DNA from: Imperialibacter sp964351395
GTDB lineage: Bacteria; Bacteroidota; Bacteroidia; Cytophagales; Cyclobacteriaceae
Length of the DNA stretch: 64,000 nt
NCBI GenBank assembly: GCA_964351395.1
Contig: CAYGOF010000002.1
Location: 388,550 to 452,549 of the forward strand
Direction of reading: 5' to 3'
Below the pieces are notes generated by a model. That model was given only the letters and a program-made list of their open reading frames with translations. It had not been told where the DNA came from and searched no databases. Both the position numbers and the translations under genes were made by a program. This document shows, piece by piece, positions 27,393-35,664 of this stretch; position 1 is the stretch's first letter; the number at the start of each line of letters is the position of its first letter.

Positions 27393-28025
27393 ATGACTCA
27401 ACGCAAAGTCAACTCATTATTCATTTTTTACCTGGGAATGATGCTTTCTTGCGGCCCCCCTTCCAGCACTTCCGTCTTCGACGGCAGCACCCTCAACGGT
27501 TGGGAAGGTGACTCCAATACCTGGCGTGTTGAAAACGGAAACATTGCAGGCGGTTCGCTAGAAGAAACCGTTCCACACAACGAGTTTCTTTGTACTGAAA
27601 AGACCTATAGCGACTTCCATTTGACGCTCAAATACAGGCTGGAGACTGCTGGTGGCTTCACTAATGCCGGTGTGCAATTCCGTAGCGTGCGTGCTACCAA
27701 TCCGGCCTACGAGATGATCGGCTATCAGGCAGATATTGGCAATGGATACTTTGGTTCACTGTACGATGAGTCGAGGCGGGACATGGTACTGGCAGGCATC
27801 GACTCCCTGGCTGGTGTACGACTTTTCAAACCCGATGACTGGAACGACTACCAGATCATTGCTGAAGGGAAACGGATACAAATCTTCCTTAATGGTACCC
27901 AAACTGTCGACTATACAGAACCGGATGATGCCATTCCACAATCAGGCCTTATTGGCCTACAAGTACACGGTGGTGGTAAGGTGAAAGTAAGTTATAAGGA
28001 CATTGAATTGACGGAATTAAATTAA
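27393..28025 (+). CDS. DUF1080 lipoprotein (3-keto-disaccharide hydrolase family)
   Basis: 210 residues from the ATG at 27393 (MTQRKVNSLFIFYLGMMLSC, lipobox MLSC). A longer open frame begins inside the PIN gene and is not convincing. The mature domain has the DUF1080 hallmarks: VFDGSTLNGWEGDSNTWRVENG, NEFLCTEKTYSDFHLTLKYRL, GGFTNAGVQFRS, and GLIGLQVHGGGKVKVSYKDIEL. These concanavalin-like proteins act on oxidised sugars outside the cell or in the periplasm. It is directly followed by the DinB gene. Confidence 0.9.
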   Translation: MTQRKVNSLFIFYLGMMLSCGPPSSTSVFDGSTLNGWEGDSNTWRVENGNIAGGSLEETVPHNEFLCTEKTYSDFHLTLKYRLETAGGFTNAGVQFRSVRATNPAYEMIGYQADIGNGYFGSLYDESRRDMVLAGIDSLAGVRLFKPDDWNDYQIIAEGKRIQIFLNGTQTVDYTEPDDAIPQSGLIGLQVHGGGKVKVSYKDIELTELN

Positions 28026-28529
28026 ATGATGGAGGCGACGCCTTTTATAAAAACGATCAATCAATGGTTGGAAGAACTCAACAAGTACTCCTTTGATCAA
28101 CTACTCCAAAAACCTCAGCCCGATAAATGGTCGCTGGGGCAAGTATACATGCACCTTATTGAAGCCACAAGTTACTTTCTCAAACAAGTCGAAGTTTGCT
28201 TGAAAACAGATGATCATTCAGAAGACAGCATGACTGAAGTGGCAAAATCCATGTTTGCCAACAACCAGTTTCCCGACAAAATGATTGAAGGACCTCCTTC
28301 GAATGCTGCTACTCCGCAGCCTGCGGCTAAACAAGAGATTATCAATGGCTTAGAAAAACTAAAAGAAAGAATCTCAGCACTTGACCATTCAAACAGTACA
28401 AACAAAGGAAAGACCAGGCATCCTGGCCACGAGTACTTCAATGCCAGCGAATGGCTTCAGTATGCCCACATGCATTTCAGGCATCATGAGAGACAGAAAG
28501 GGAGAGTTGAAGTGTTTTTGGAGGGCTGA
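28026..28529 (+). CDS. DinB-family protein
   Basis: 167 residues. The pattern DKWSLGQVYMHLIEATSYFL (a DinB helix with its His) and the C-terminal ASEWLQYAHMHFRHHERQ, which carries the HxxxH-type metal ligands, identify the DinB/YfiT helical-bundle superfamily. Such proteins are cytoplasmic and often thiol-dependent enzymes, but the reaction here is unknown. Its ATG directly follows the DUF1080 stop codon, indicating an operon. Confidence 0.85.
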   Translation: MMEATPFIKTINQWLEELNKYSFDQLLQKPQPDKWSLGQVYMHLIEATSYFLKQVEVCLKTDDHSEDSMTEVAKSMFANNQFPDKMIEGPPSNAATPQPAAKQEIINGLEKLKERISALDHSNSTNKGKTRHPGHEYFNASEWLQYAHMHFRHHERQKGRVEVFLEG

Positions 28530-28544
28530 ACCAATAGCTGCGAC

Positions 28545-28641
28545 AGATTACAAAAGTTTCGAAAGGGAAGCGAGCCGGCTGCTTGTAGCTGGGCAAGGAT
28601 CGGTCGCAAGCCGAGTAGAACCTGCTAGACTTTTGTAATCT
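28545..28641. repeat. Perfect 13-bp inverted repeat enclosing about 70 bp
   Basis: AGATTACAAAAGT at 28545-28557 and ACTTTTGTAATCT at 28629-28641 are exact inverse complements. The 71-bp interior is GC-rich and has no open frame. It lies 15 bp past the DinB stop codon and immediately before the 22-23 bp repeat array, so it could be a transcript-end hairpin, a small structured RNA, or the edge of a mobile repeat. Confidence 0.6.
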
Positions 28642-28677
28642 TTCAGTCTGCTGCACAGGTCAATGCTGCATACTGCT

Positions 28678-28870
28678 ATTGGGCAAGTGCGGGCGGCACT
28701 ACGGCACAATCTCGACTTCTCGGTTGCGCAATGGCGGCGGTGCTGTTGCCCAACTGTGGCGCCAGGGTTGCCCAACCCAGGGGGGTCAGGTTGCGCAATA
28801 CAGGTAGCCTAGGTTGGGCAACCCATGAGGTGGCTATCGCGCAGCCCATAGGGTGGAGGTTCGCAACCCC
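28678..28870. repeat. Tandem array of 22-23 bp units with a palindromic core
   Basis: Core decamers start at 28678, 28701, 28723, 28745, 28767, 28790, 28813, 28836 and 28858, i.e. steps of 22 or 23 bp. The best cores are GTTGCCCAAC (twice), GTTGCGCAAT (twice) and GTTGGGCAAC, nearly self-complementary; end units are weaker (ATTGGGCAAG, ACGGCACAAT, ATCGCGCAGC, a shortened GTTCGCAACC). The 12-13 bp between cores varies but is G-rich. There is no spacer/repeat alternation of the CRISPR kind and no open frame spanning it. Confidence 0.75.
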
Positions 28871-28921
28871 TTAAACGTCTCATTTATGACGCCAGTTCAA
28901 CCTAGCGAACTACTGTGTTAC

Positions 28922-29758
28922 CTATGCGATTTCTGCAACCGGGTTTTCCAATTTTGTCTTCCTATTTGTGTTTGATAGCAACACGGCGACAGCAATAATA
29001 AGCCCTACCTGAATTAAGAGGATAGTTTTATTGCTCAAAACATCAGCTCCGATAAATCCGTGAGCGAAATTCATTCCACCATGTAGTAGTATCGCCAATA
29101 AAACACTTCCTTTCGTTCTGTTGTATAACCAGGAAAATATAACACCCATGGCAGTCATTAACGGTATATACGCATAAAATGGCGTGTAACCAACGGCTTT
29201 AGGCAAGAATACTAGCAATGGCAAATGCCATATACTCCACAAAAGTCCGATCAACAGCCCCGAAAAATTAGCACTATACTTTTCCTGCAAAACACCCTGG
29301 GCATATCCTCGCCAACCAAGCTCCTCAGCGATCGGACCACCAACAAGTGTGTTAATTAAGAAGAACACAGGCGACAGCAGGAGGGCTAATCCAATTTGCC
29401 CTTCTACTAAGCCCATTCCGTCAAGAATCAAGTTAGGGTCAGGAAAGTTTCCTCCAAAAGTTTTGTAAACCAGAACCGTAGTCAGGCCCAAAATGAAGAT
29501 GCCAAAAATTGCAAAAATGTAATACTTAAAAGGAACCTTCCAAATCAAAAATTTACCCAGCAGCCTACGAATTCCGGCGACACCATGATCCATGTATGTA
29601 AGAACAATGGCAGCAATTGTTGGCCCCCATGCGCCCGGCAACACCCAGAACTCATTGACGTCTTCGAAGAAATAAAAAGGACTCCAGAGAAGCCAGGAAA
29701 TGAGAAAGGTGAGAGTGAAATATTTATAAGCTGTGGAATTAGTGGTTTTTTTATTCAT
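28922..29758 (-). CDS. CPBP-family intramembrane metalloprotease (Abi/CAAX type)
   Basis: 278 residues with eight hydrophobic segments. The CPBP motifs are EELGWRGY (Glu145-Glu146), then WSIWHLP, and the late HGGMNF; these glutamates and histidines form the active site in the membrane. Members process prenylated proteins or give bacteriocin immunity; which applies here is unknown. Its end faces the 22-23 bp repeat array across about 50 bp. Confidence 0.9.
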   Translation of the reverse strand: MNKKTTNSTAYKYFTLTFLISWLLWSPFYFFEDVNEFWVLPGAWGPTIAAIVLTYMDHGVAGIRRLLGKFLIWKVPFKYYIFAIFGIFILGLTTVLVYKTFGGNFPDPNLILDGMGLVEGQIGLALLLSPVFFLINTLVGGPIAEELGWRGYAQGVLQEKYSANFSGLLIGLLWSIWHLPLLVFLPKAVGYTPFYAYIPLMTAMGVIFSWLYNRTKGSVLLAILLHGGMNFAHGFIGADVLSNKTILLIQVGLIIAVAVLLSNTNRKTKLENPVAEIA

Positions 29759-29888
29759 GTCACAATTTATTTTTTTCTTGTAAATACTATCTACCTAAAA
29801 ATGGTTATCGTTCGTTCGAAGCCGTCCTTCATTATTGGTAGATGTCGATTCTAAGTTGCTTTTACGAAAAAGTTAAGTTTAGAGCAAT

Positions 29889-30098
29889 TTATAAGTCAAT
29901 TTTGGGAGTTTTTGCTCGCTTTGATTCATCTGCCCATACTGAAATTAGATAGTCCCCATTTTTAATATGAAGTAGCTCATCAGTATTTGTACTAATTCTA
30001 ACATCATGCTCCTGAACGGTATAGAAAAACAGTACTGAATAAATTGCTGCCGCAATGGGTTTTAGTCTATTATTCATCCCTCTTCTCACTTTATACAT
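29889..30098 (-). CDS. Possible small protein, coupled to the upstream membrane protein
   Basis: 69 residues. The ATG overlaps the stop of the gene covering 30098-30778 in a TAATG arrangement, a usual sign of translational coupling. A hydrophobic stretch (IAAAIYSVLFFYTV, residues 15-28) precedes a charged tail. There is no family I recognise, and the coding signal is weak, so it may be spurious. Confidence 0.4.
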   Translation of the reverse strand: MYKVRRGMNNRLKPIAAAIYSVLFFYTVQEHDVRISTNTDELLHIKNGDYLISVWADESKRAKTPKIDL

Positions 30099-30778
30099 TA
30101 GTAAGCTTTTCTTTTGGCATCGTATTGTCTTTCCTCCCGATTGATCCAGTAAATCAAAATTGGCACACCGATGATGGCAGGCAATGCAAAAGCGATATAG
30201 GGATTCATAAATTGATACCGAGATACAATTGTTGAGTAAAAGGCAGTGCTGGTGGCAATATATCCACCCATCATGTTGCCAATATGCGCCGTATACCAAT
30301 GATTGGCTCTGCCAGGCCTCACTAAAAAAGGCTTTAAGTTGGTGTAGGTCAAAGCCAATCCACCTATCCCAAACCCTAAAGAAAGCAGTGCGCCTCCTCC
30401 TGGCCCAAGGGTAAAGAGCAGGTAAAACCCAAACCCTACAAAAATCAAATTTGCGAGGCCGGTCACTAGTCCGGCTGACCAATCATACCATTCAGGTGTT
30501 TGGTTTTTGTGCAATTGTTTCAGTTTTAGTGCCCTTACTCCTGAAAACACGGAATAGTAGCTTAAGAAAGCAATCAGGAACAAAAAGCGATTAAATTGAT
30601 AGGTAGCGACCACAATTCCCGTGAAGAAAACCAGTGTCATTGACCAGAAATAGAGTCGTCCCGCGGTTCGATGCCAGGCTTTGCCTTTTTCCGTGAAAAG
30701 AGCTATCGCACCTGTTGGCAATGCTATGCTGCCAGACAGGATGTGGAAATAAAGTATGTATTGAATAAATGTTTCCAT
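30098..30778 (-). CDS. Multi-pass membrane protein, hypothetical (DUF2306-like)
   Basis: 226 residues with six or seven hydrophobic segments. The first loop has FHILSGSIALPTGAIALFTEKGKAWHRTAGRLYF; the spaced histidines (H12, H36) and HxxxGR pattern resemble DUF2306-type membrane proteins of Bacteroidota. A later HWYTAHIGNMMGGYIA adds more histidines. It may be a haem-binding or redox membrane protein. It starts 11 bp after the outer-membrane gene and belongs to the same operon. Confidence 0.7.
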   Translation of the reverse strand: METFIQYILYFHILSGSIALPTGAIALFTEKGKAWHRTAGRLYFWSMTLVFFTGIVVATYQFNRFLFLIAFLSYYSVFSGVRALKLKQLHKNQTPEWYDWSAGLVTGLANLIFVGFGFYLLFTLGPGGGALLSLGFGIGGLALTYTNLKPFLVRPGRANHWYTAHIGNMMGGYIATSTAFYSTIVSRYQFMNPYIAFALPAIIGVPILIYWINREERQYDAKRKAY

Positions 30779-30789
30779 GAAGGCACTAA

Positions 30790-32073
30790 TTAGCTATCCC
30801 TTTTTGCTTTGCGGACTTGTAGCCAGCGATTAGGATAGAAGACGAACTGAATGAAATTGAATTCAAATTGGTCAACTCTTGATTTTCCCTGGCCGTCATC
30901 GATTTTTTGGTAAGGATAATAACGGAGGTTGGTTCGTAGCACCCATGTTTCTAAAGGTGAGGGGACGATATCCCAACCGAAAATGATGCCTGGTGAAAAA
31001 ATGCGGCTCCGGGAGGTTTCGCCTTGCTGTATATTGTTCACAAATAAACCCGTTGCCCAGCGCTCGGCACTCAAACTCAGGCCAACAAATGGTACAAAAC
31101 CGTTGTAGTCCCACACAAACTTGATCCCTTCGAGTGAAAGAGCTTGCCTGCGCACAACGTGTTCTAATTCATAGCTGATAGCATTGGAGCTATAGGTGCG
31201 GTAGGTCAGTCCGAAATGGAGTTTTTGCCTGTGTAAAAAATATCCCAGACTATATTCTAAGTTGGTACTTCCTTTATGGTTGGGCAACGACTTGAGTTCA
31301 TCGGCAAAAGAAGGTGATTGCAAAAAATAGGAGCCGTTTGGTGCAATGCCCATCGAAATGCTATTGAGTTTACCCTTCCCCTTGGCCAGCAGTTTATCTT
31401 CCAATGCCTTGGTTTCACCCGAAAGTTTGGGTTTTTCGTTGCTAAGTGTGAAATCGAAGTGCTTGACAACTCCGACAGAAAAATAAGTACTGGGTAATTT
31501 AAACTGATGATTTTCCTGGGCACTGCTGTAAAAATCACGTCCATTGTTCGGTAGGAACATCAACTCAGTATTTAGTCGCCAGCCCTGGTAGGAGAATGAA
31601 AGTCCTGCCAACAACGACGACGTGATAAAACCTTCTGCTCTTTGGTCCTGTGTAGCGTTTTCCAAGGACAATTTCATGGTATTTAAAGATACGCCTGCAA
31701 AGGGGCGTAACTTACTTTCAAGCAATCGCCAGGGATAATACCGTGCACTGAGGTCGGCACCGCTGCTGAATCTAACTTCTCCGTCTTGTGGGAGGTTGGT
31801 TTCACCAAAGCTCATCAGTGGAATATTCATGTTGAAATCCAGCTTCCCCCAAAAGTGCAAACCACCAATTGTCAATCGTGGAATGACATTCGCAGGAAAT
31901 TTGTATTCCTGATTTTGGAAGGCCAAGCGTCCTGATGAAGGAATTATTTGTGTGTTTAATCCAACGTATGTTTGTGCAAAGCGATGTTGGGTTTTCTCTC
32001 CTGCATACACCTGCCCCCATGTTGTCGCAGTGCTTGTGCTCAACGCCAATAGCACAAGAAATATTCTTCGCAT
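30790..32073 (-). CDS. Outer-membrane beta-barrel protein, hypothetical
   Basis: 427 residues. A Sec signal peptide ends near TWGQ (residue 21). The remainder is a run of amphipathic strands with many aromatic residues (for example LNTELMFLPNNGRDFYSS, YSLGYFLHRQKLHFGLTYRTYSS, WVLRTNLRYYPYQKI), which is typical of a barrel. It is the first gene of a unit with the membrane protein at 30098-30778. No named family recognised. Confidence 0.7.
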   Translation of the reverse strand: MRRIFLVLLALSTSTATTWGQVYAGEKTQHRFAQTYVGLNTQIIPSSGRLAFQNQEYKFPANVIPRLTIGGLHFWGKLDFNMNIPLMSFGETNLPQDGEVRFSSGADLSARYYPWRLLESKLRPFAGVSLNTMKLSLENATQDQRAEGFITSSLLAGLSFSYQGWRLNTELMFLPNNGRDFYSSAQENHQFKLPSTYFSVGVVKHFDFTLSNEKPKLSGETKALEDKLLAKGKGKLNSISMGIAPNGSYFLQSPSFADELKSLPNHKGSTNLEYSLGYFLHRQKLHFGLTYRTYSSNAISYELEHVVRRQALSLEGIKFVWDYNGFVPFVGLSLSAERWATGLFVNNIQQGETSRSRIFSPGIIFGWDIVPSPLETWVLRTNLRYYPYQKIDDGQGKSRVDQFEFNFIQFVFYPNRWLQVRKAKRDS

Positions 32074-32112
32074 ACCATTCTAATTTTTTGTCTGGAATGG
32101 CAAAATTGACTA

Positions 32113-32127
32113 CCAAAGCAGCTTTGG
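32113..32127. promoter_or_regulatory. Palindrome in the leader of the outer-membrane gene
   Basis: CCAAAGC-A-GCTTTGG (7-bp perfect arms) sits 40-54 bp upstream of the ATG at 32073, in the gap after the LytTR regulator gene. It could be an operator. No T tract follows, so a terminator is less likely. Confidence 0.35.
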
Positions 32128-32187
32128 CCCTAATTAGCGGGGTAGTTTGGTGTGAACCGGACGAAGAAGGTACGAATGGGAAACTTT

Positions 32188-33054
32188 TTAGTGCAGCGAC
32201 TTTAGAAAAGTCGAAAGAACCTTTGAATTGGAACGTGATACAGGCACAAGTACATCAGTTCCATAGATAGCCAATTCGAAATTTCTGGCATTTCCCTCCA
32301 CTCTTTCGATCTGGTTTCCATTTACGATATAGCTTTTATGAGCATGAAAAAACTGTCGGGATGGAAGCACCTCCAAGAGCCCTTTTAGGCGATTGCGTAT
32401 TAATTTTTTCCTTACTTGATTGTGCTGATCCAAATAGAACACTTCAACGTAGTTCCCATCGGCTTTCAGGTACAGTAGCTTATCAGGATCTAACTGGAGC
32501 TCTACCTTCCCATTTTCTGCTTCAAAGAGTAGATTTCCTGTTGAATACCTATGGGCAAGCGTGCTTCTACTTTCAACGCTCAAACTTTCATTGAGCTCAA
32601 CGGCTTTTTTCGCACATTGCTTTTGAAAGCTGTATTGTTCAAACAAAACGAGGATCGTAATGGGAAAAATGCTTATTACAGTTGTATAAAGCACCACTCG
32701 CTTAAAAACAACCATTGGAGCTGAACTACTGAGATCAAATAGGACAAAAGAGAAGAAAATAAGTAGGCAAATAGTGGCTACCACCAACACAAAAAGCACT
32801 ATTTCCTTGCCTAAGGTCCAGTTGTCTTCCATCATCCAATTAGGCAGTAGTTTTCTGACTCCGAAAACAACCAATACAATAGAAAGTGAGCTTAGTAACC
32901 CCATGATCAATCCAAAAAGTAGTCGATTTCCAATGTCTAATCCCTGGAATCCAAAAGGCGCAAAAAGGCTAATCAGCAAGAAGGCGATCAATCCCGGGAT
33001 AACCACACTCTTATAATTGAAGATGAACGGGTGAGGTTTCTTAAACGGTAACAT
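32188..33054 (-). CDS. LytTR-family DNA-binding regulator with four membrane segments
   Basis: 288 residues. Four N-terminal hydrophobic segments (about 15-35, 45-65, 85-107 and 118-140) are followed by a LytTR DNA-binding domain from about residue 180: LLYLKADGNYVEVFY, KKLIRNRLKGLLEVLPSRQFFHAHKSYIVNGNQIERVEG, and a VPVSRSNSK end. It lacks a receiver domain, so it may sense a membrane signal itself. It lies upstream of the outer-membrane operon in the same direction with a 114-bp gap. Confidence 0.9.
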   Translation of the reverse strand: MLPFKKPHPFIFNYKSVVIPGLIAFLLISLFAPFGFQGLDIGNRLLFGLIMGLLSSLSIVLVVFGVRKLLPNWMMEDNWTLGKEIVLFVLVVATICLLIFFSFVLFDLSSSAPMVVFKRVVLYTTVISIFPITILVLFEQYSFQKQCAKKAVELNESLSVESRSTLAHRYSTGNLLFEAENGKVELQLDPDKLLYLKADGNYVEVFYLDQHNQVRKKLIRNRLKGLLEVLPSRQFFHAHKSYIVNGNQIERVEGNARNFELAIYGTDVLVPVSRSNSKVLSTFLKSLH

Positions 33055-33211
33055 GCCTGACTGATAATGTTTCTGACATTGGACTAAACGCAGCTAATTG
33101 GATTTCCTCCGATTATATTCGGCCAATTTACCATTTCTCCATTTTAAATCACTCTTTTCCAAAATGGAATAAATTGTAGATTTTTATCGCAAAAATATTT
33201 TCAGTGCAGCT

Positions 33212-33784
33212 ATGAAATCTATTGTCCCTCTCGCTTTTGTCATTTTCATAGGCTTCACATCATGCACGCAAAATCAGCCATTTGATGGCATTGCTGCCAC
33301 CAATAGGTATTTCGAGGCTTTAAACGAATCGAACTACGACAAGGTCACGTCATTTTTTGTTGACAGCATCAGGATGACGGAAGGTATATATGCAAGCGTC
33401 CTGTCTAAGCAAGCCTACAAGCACATGTTTCAATGGGACTCTACCTTCCACCCTACTTACACTATCCTGGAAATAGAACAGTCGGGTGATACGGTGCTCA
33501 TGCAAGTGTCCAAAACGTGCACCAGAATTCACTTTTTGCATGAAGCACCCGCGGTCAGCAAGGAACGGGTGGTGTTTCAAAACGGAAAGATATTCAGTAG
33601 AGAAATAGTAGATTATGTAGTCTTTAACGGTGAACGATGGTCCAGTAACCGAGCCAGCCTTGTTTCTTTTATTGAAGCAAACCACCCTGAGTTCAACGGC
33701 TTTTTGTACGACCAAACAAAAGCTGGAGCGATCAAGTACCTAAAGGTGATTGAGCTGTATCAAAGACAAGCGAATAACAACTAA
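33212..33784 (+). CDS. Hypothetical lipoprotein (NTF2/SnoaL-like)
   Basis: 190 residues. Lipoprotein signal MKSIVPLAFVIFIGFTSC (Cys18). The next part, AATNRYFEALNESNYDKVTSFFVDSIRM, is the helix-strand opening of an NTF2-like (SnoaL) cone fold, and VLMQVSKTC, KERVVFQNGKIF continue it. A family name is uncertain. It probably sits in the periplasm or outer membrane. Confidence 0.65.
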   Translation: MKSIVPLAFVIFIGFTSCTQNQPFDGIAATNRYFEALNESNYDKVTSFFVDSIRMTEGIYASVLSKQAYKHMFQWDSTFHPTYTILEIEQSGDTVLMQVSKTCTRIHFLHEAPAVSKERVVFQNGKIFSREIVDYVVFNGERWSSNRASLVSFIEANHPEFNGFLYDQTKAGAIKYLKVIELYQRQANNN

Positions 33785-33800
33785 CAGTAACCTGAAACCG

Positions 33801-34853
33801 TTACTTTTTTTCCTTCTCTTCCAATATGGCTTCGGCCTCAGCTGGAGTGCCCAGAACGATGGCAAAGAGTTTTGTGTCGGGGTTTTGTTCCAGCATAATT
33901 TTAATGGCGATGGTAAGCGGTACGGATAAAAACATTCCCACGGTACCGAAGACAAAACCCCAAAAGATCAGTGAGAAAAACACTATAAAAGTGGAAAGCC
34001 CCATTCCATCCCCCATTAACTTAGGCTCCAGCACACTGCCGACACCTACATTGACCACCACAAACACCACGGTGGTTAAAAGTGCGCCACCTGCCCCCAA
34101 TTGAACCGTTGCAAACAGAATGGCAGGAACGGCGGCAAGTATGGAACCAATATTGGGAATATAGTTGAGCAAAAAGGCGACAAGTGCCCATATGATGGCG
34201 TAGTCAACTCCGATAATGGCTAAACTTACCCAAATTGCCAGCCCTGTCAACAAACTAGTCAATGTCTTAATGGACAAGTAATGACGGATATTACTGCCTA
34301 TTGAAAGCAAATACTCGAGCGAATCGCTTTTGCCTTTTACAATGGCCTTTGCCTTCACAGAAAAACTATCCATTTCCATTAACAGGAAAAGCACCAGAAA
34401 AACAATGGTGAACATATTACCCATAAATGAACCCAATTGCCCTAAAAAGCCAGCCGTCAGGTTCATTAGCTTTGACGGCTCAAAAAGATTGGGCAGTTTA
34501 TCACCTTCAATATCTACCCCATGGGAATTAAGAAACTCAATTAACCCTTCACTCATCTGCGCCAGGTTTTTTTCGTAGAGCGGGGCTTGTTCAGAAAAAG
34601 AGGACAGCGAGCGGCCAATTACTTGACCGAAACCAAAAAAAAGAGCTAGAATTCCAATAAATACAATAAGGATTGCAAGCCCCTGTGGCACCTTCTTTTT
34701 CTGGAGCCACATAATCGGATAGGCACATACAATACTAACAAAAAGAGCCATCAATAGGGGTTTGATGATGGAGGCAGCATACATACAACCAGCAATTATA
34801 ATGATAAAGGCAGCTACCGTTAAGGCATGGTTTTTCGAACTTTCTGCTTTCAT
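33801..34853 (-). CDS. AI-2E family transporter (TqsA/PerM-like)
   Basis: 350 residues, usual length. Eight hydrophobic segments, with the central periplasmic region (about 80-150) rich in charged residues. Family pattern: LLNYIPNIGSILAAVPAILFA near 230-250 and EPKLMGDGMGLSTFIVFFSLIFWG near 277-300. Members export autoinducer-2 or act as ion antiporters; the substrate here is unknown. The gene converges on the lipoprotein gene with a 16-bp gap. Confidence 0.92.
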   Translation of the reverse strand: MKAESSKNHALTVAAFIIIIAGCMYAASIIKPLLMALFVSIVCAYPIMWLQKKKVPQGLAILIVFIGILALFFGFGQVIGRSLSSFSEQAPLYEKNLAQMSEGLIEFLNSHGVDIEGDKLPNLFEPSKLMNLTAGFLGQLGSFMGNMFTIVFLVLFLLMEMDSFSVKAKAIVKGKSDSLEYLLSIGSNIRHYLSIKTLTSLLTGLAIWVSLAIIGVDYAIIWALVAFLLNYIPNIGSILAAVPAILFATVQLGAGGALLTTVVFVVVNVGVGSVLEPKLMGDGMGLSTFIVFFSLIFWGFVFGTVGMFLSVPLTIAIKIMLEQNPDTKLFAIVLGTPAEAEAILEEKEKK

Positions 34854-35070
34854 GCAAAGATTTTAATCAAAAGAAGAACAATATCGCACTTTTCAACTTC
34901 TTGCCTCTGACTTTTGCAGAGAAAGTATGCGTGTTGATATTGATAGTCATGTTTAGCAATTGGCCGAAACTATTAATCTTGCAAGGATGGTAAACGCTTA
35001 CTATTGGCAGGAACCTGGCAACCTTTGCCTTGTTTGTTGACTACTGCATTTTTCTACTCTTCGATTTTAA

Positions 35071-35078
35071 TACCTTTG
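35071..35078 (+). promoter_or_regulatory. -7 promoter box for the FMN reductase gene
   Basis: TACCTTTG is an exact TAnnTTTG match. Transcription would start near 35084-35086. This fits a translation start at 35092 (TTG) or further down at 35131 (TTG). Confidence 0.5.
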
Positions 35079-35091
35079 CTGGAAGAAACAT

Positions 35092-35664
35092 TTGGCTGCT
35101 AATGCAGTTATTGGGAGAAACACACAACCATTGACCAACCGCATCACCATTATCATCGGCACCAACAGGGAGCCTGCTAATTCCAGACATATCGCGCAAA
35201 TCTATCTTGATATCCTGAAGCAGAAAGGTGCTACAGCCGAAATTATTGACCTGGCCGATCTACCAGAAGACTTTGTTTTTTCTGCGTTGTACAAAAACAA
35301 TGGTAAAAATGAAGCCTTTAATCACTTCAGACAGCAGATGAAGGACTCGCATAAGTTTGTGTTCCTGGTGCCTGAATACAATGGTTCTTTCCCCGGGGTT
35401 TTGAAGGCCTTTATTGACGGAATGGAGTACCCCAGCACCTTCAGAGACAAAAAAGCAGCACTGGTAGGTATCAGTTCTGGAAGCCAGGGCGGAGGATTGG
35501 CACTTTCTCACTTCACCGACGTCCTAAATTATTGTGGTACACATGTATTGGCTTTCAAACCGAAGTTTCCCTTTATCGAAAAGCACCTGGAAGGACAGAA
35601 GATTACCAATCAGTTGTATCAGAAGGAGTTGGAAGTGCAGATTGAGCAGTTGATTAAGTTTTAG
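35092..35664 (+). CDS. NADPH-dependent FMN reductase
   Basis: 190 residues from a TTG at 35092; there is no ATG in frame near the N terminus. A second TTG at 35131 would give LTNRITIIIGTNREPAN at the start, which matches the family's usual beginning better. The flavodoxin-like fold has IIIGTNREPANSRHIA (phosphate loop), VFLVPEYNGSFPGVLKAFIDGME (FMN ring loop) and ISSGSQGGGLA. It reduces FMN or quinones with NAD(P)H in the cytoplasm. Confidence 0.88.
   Translation: MAANAVIGRNTQPLTNRITIIIGTNREPANSRHIAQIYLDILKQKGATAEIIDLADLPEDFVFSALYKNNGKNEAFNHFRQQMKDSHKFVFLVPEYNGSFPGVLKAFIDGMEYPSTFRDKKAALVGISSGSQGGGLALSHFTDVLNYCGTHVLAFKPKFPFIEKHLEGQKITNQLYQKELEVQIEQLIKF

Noticed and set aside
28545..28641. Insertion-sequence ends
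   Set aside because: The arms are exact but the interior is only 71 bp with no transposase, and no target duplication is visible.
28678..28870. CRISPR array
   Set aside because: The units are directly adjacent at 22-23 bp with diverged sequence, with no constant repeat alternating with unique spacers and no cas gene nearby.
29889..30482. Long minus-strand frame of 197 codons
   Set aside because: Most of it lies out of frame inside the well-supported membrane protein gene 30098-30778; only its last 69 codons could be real.
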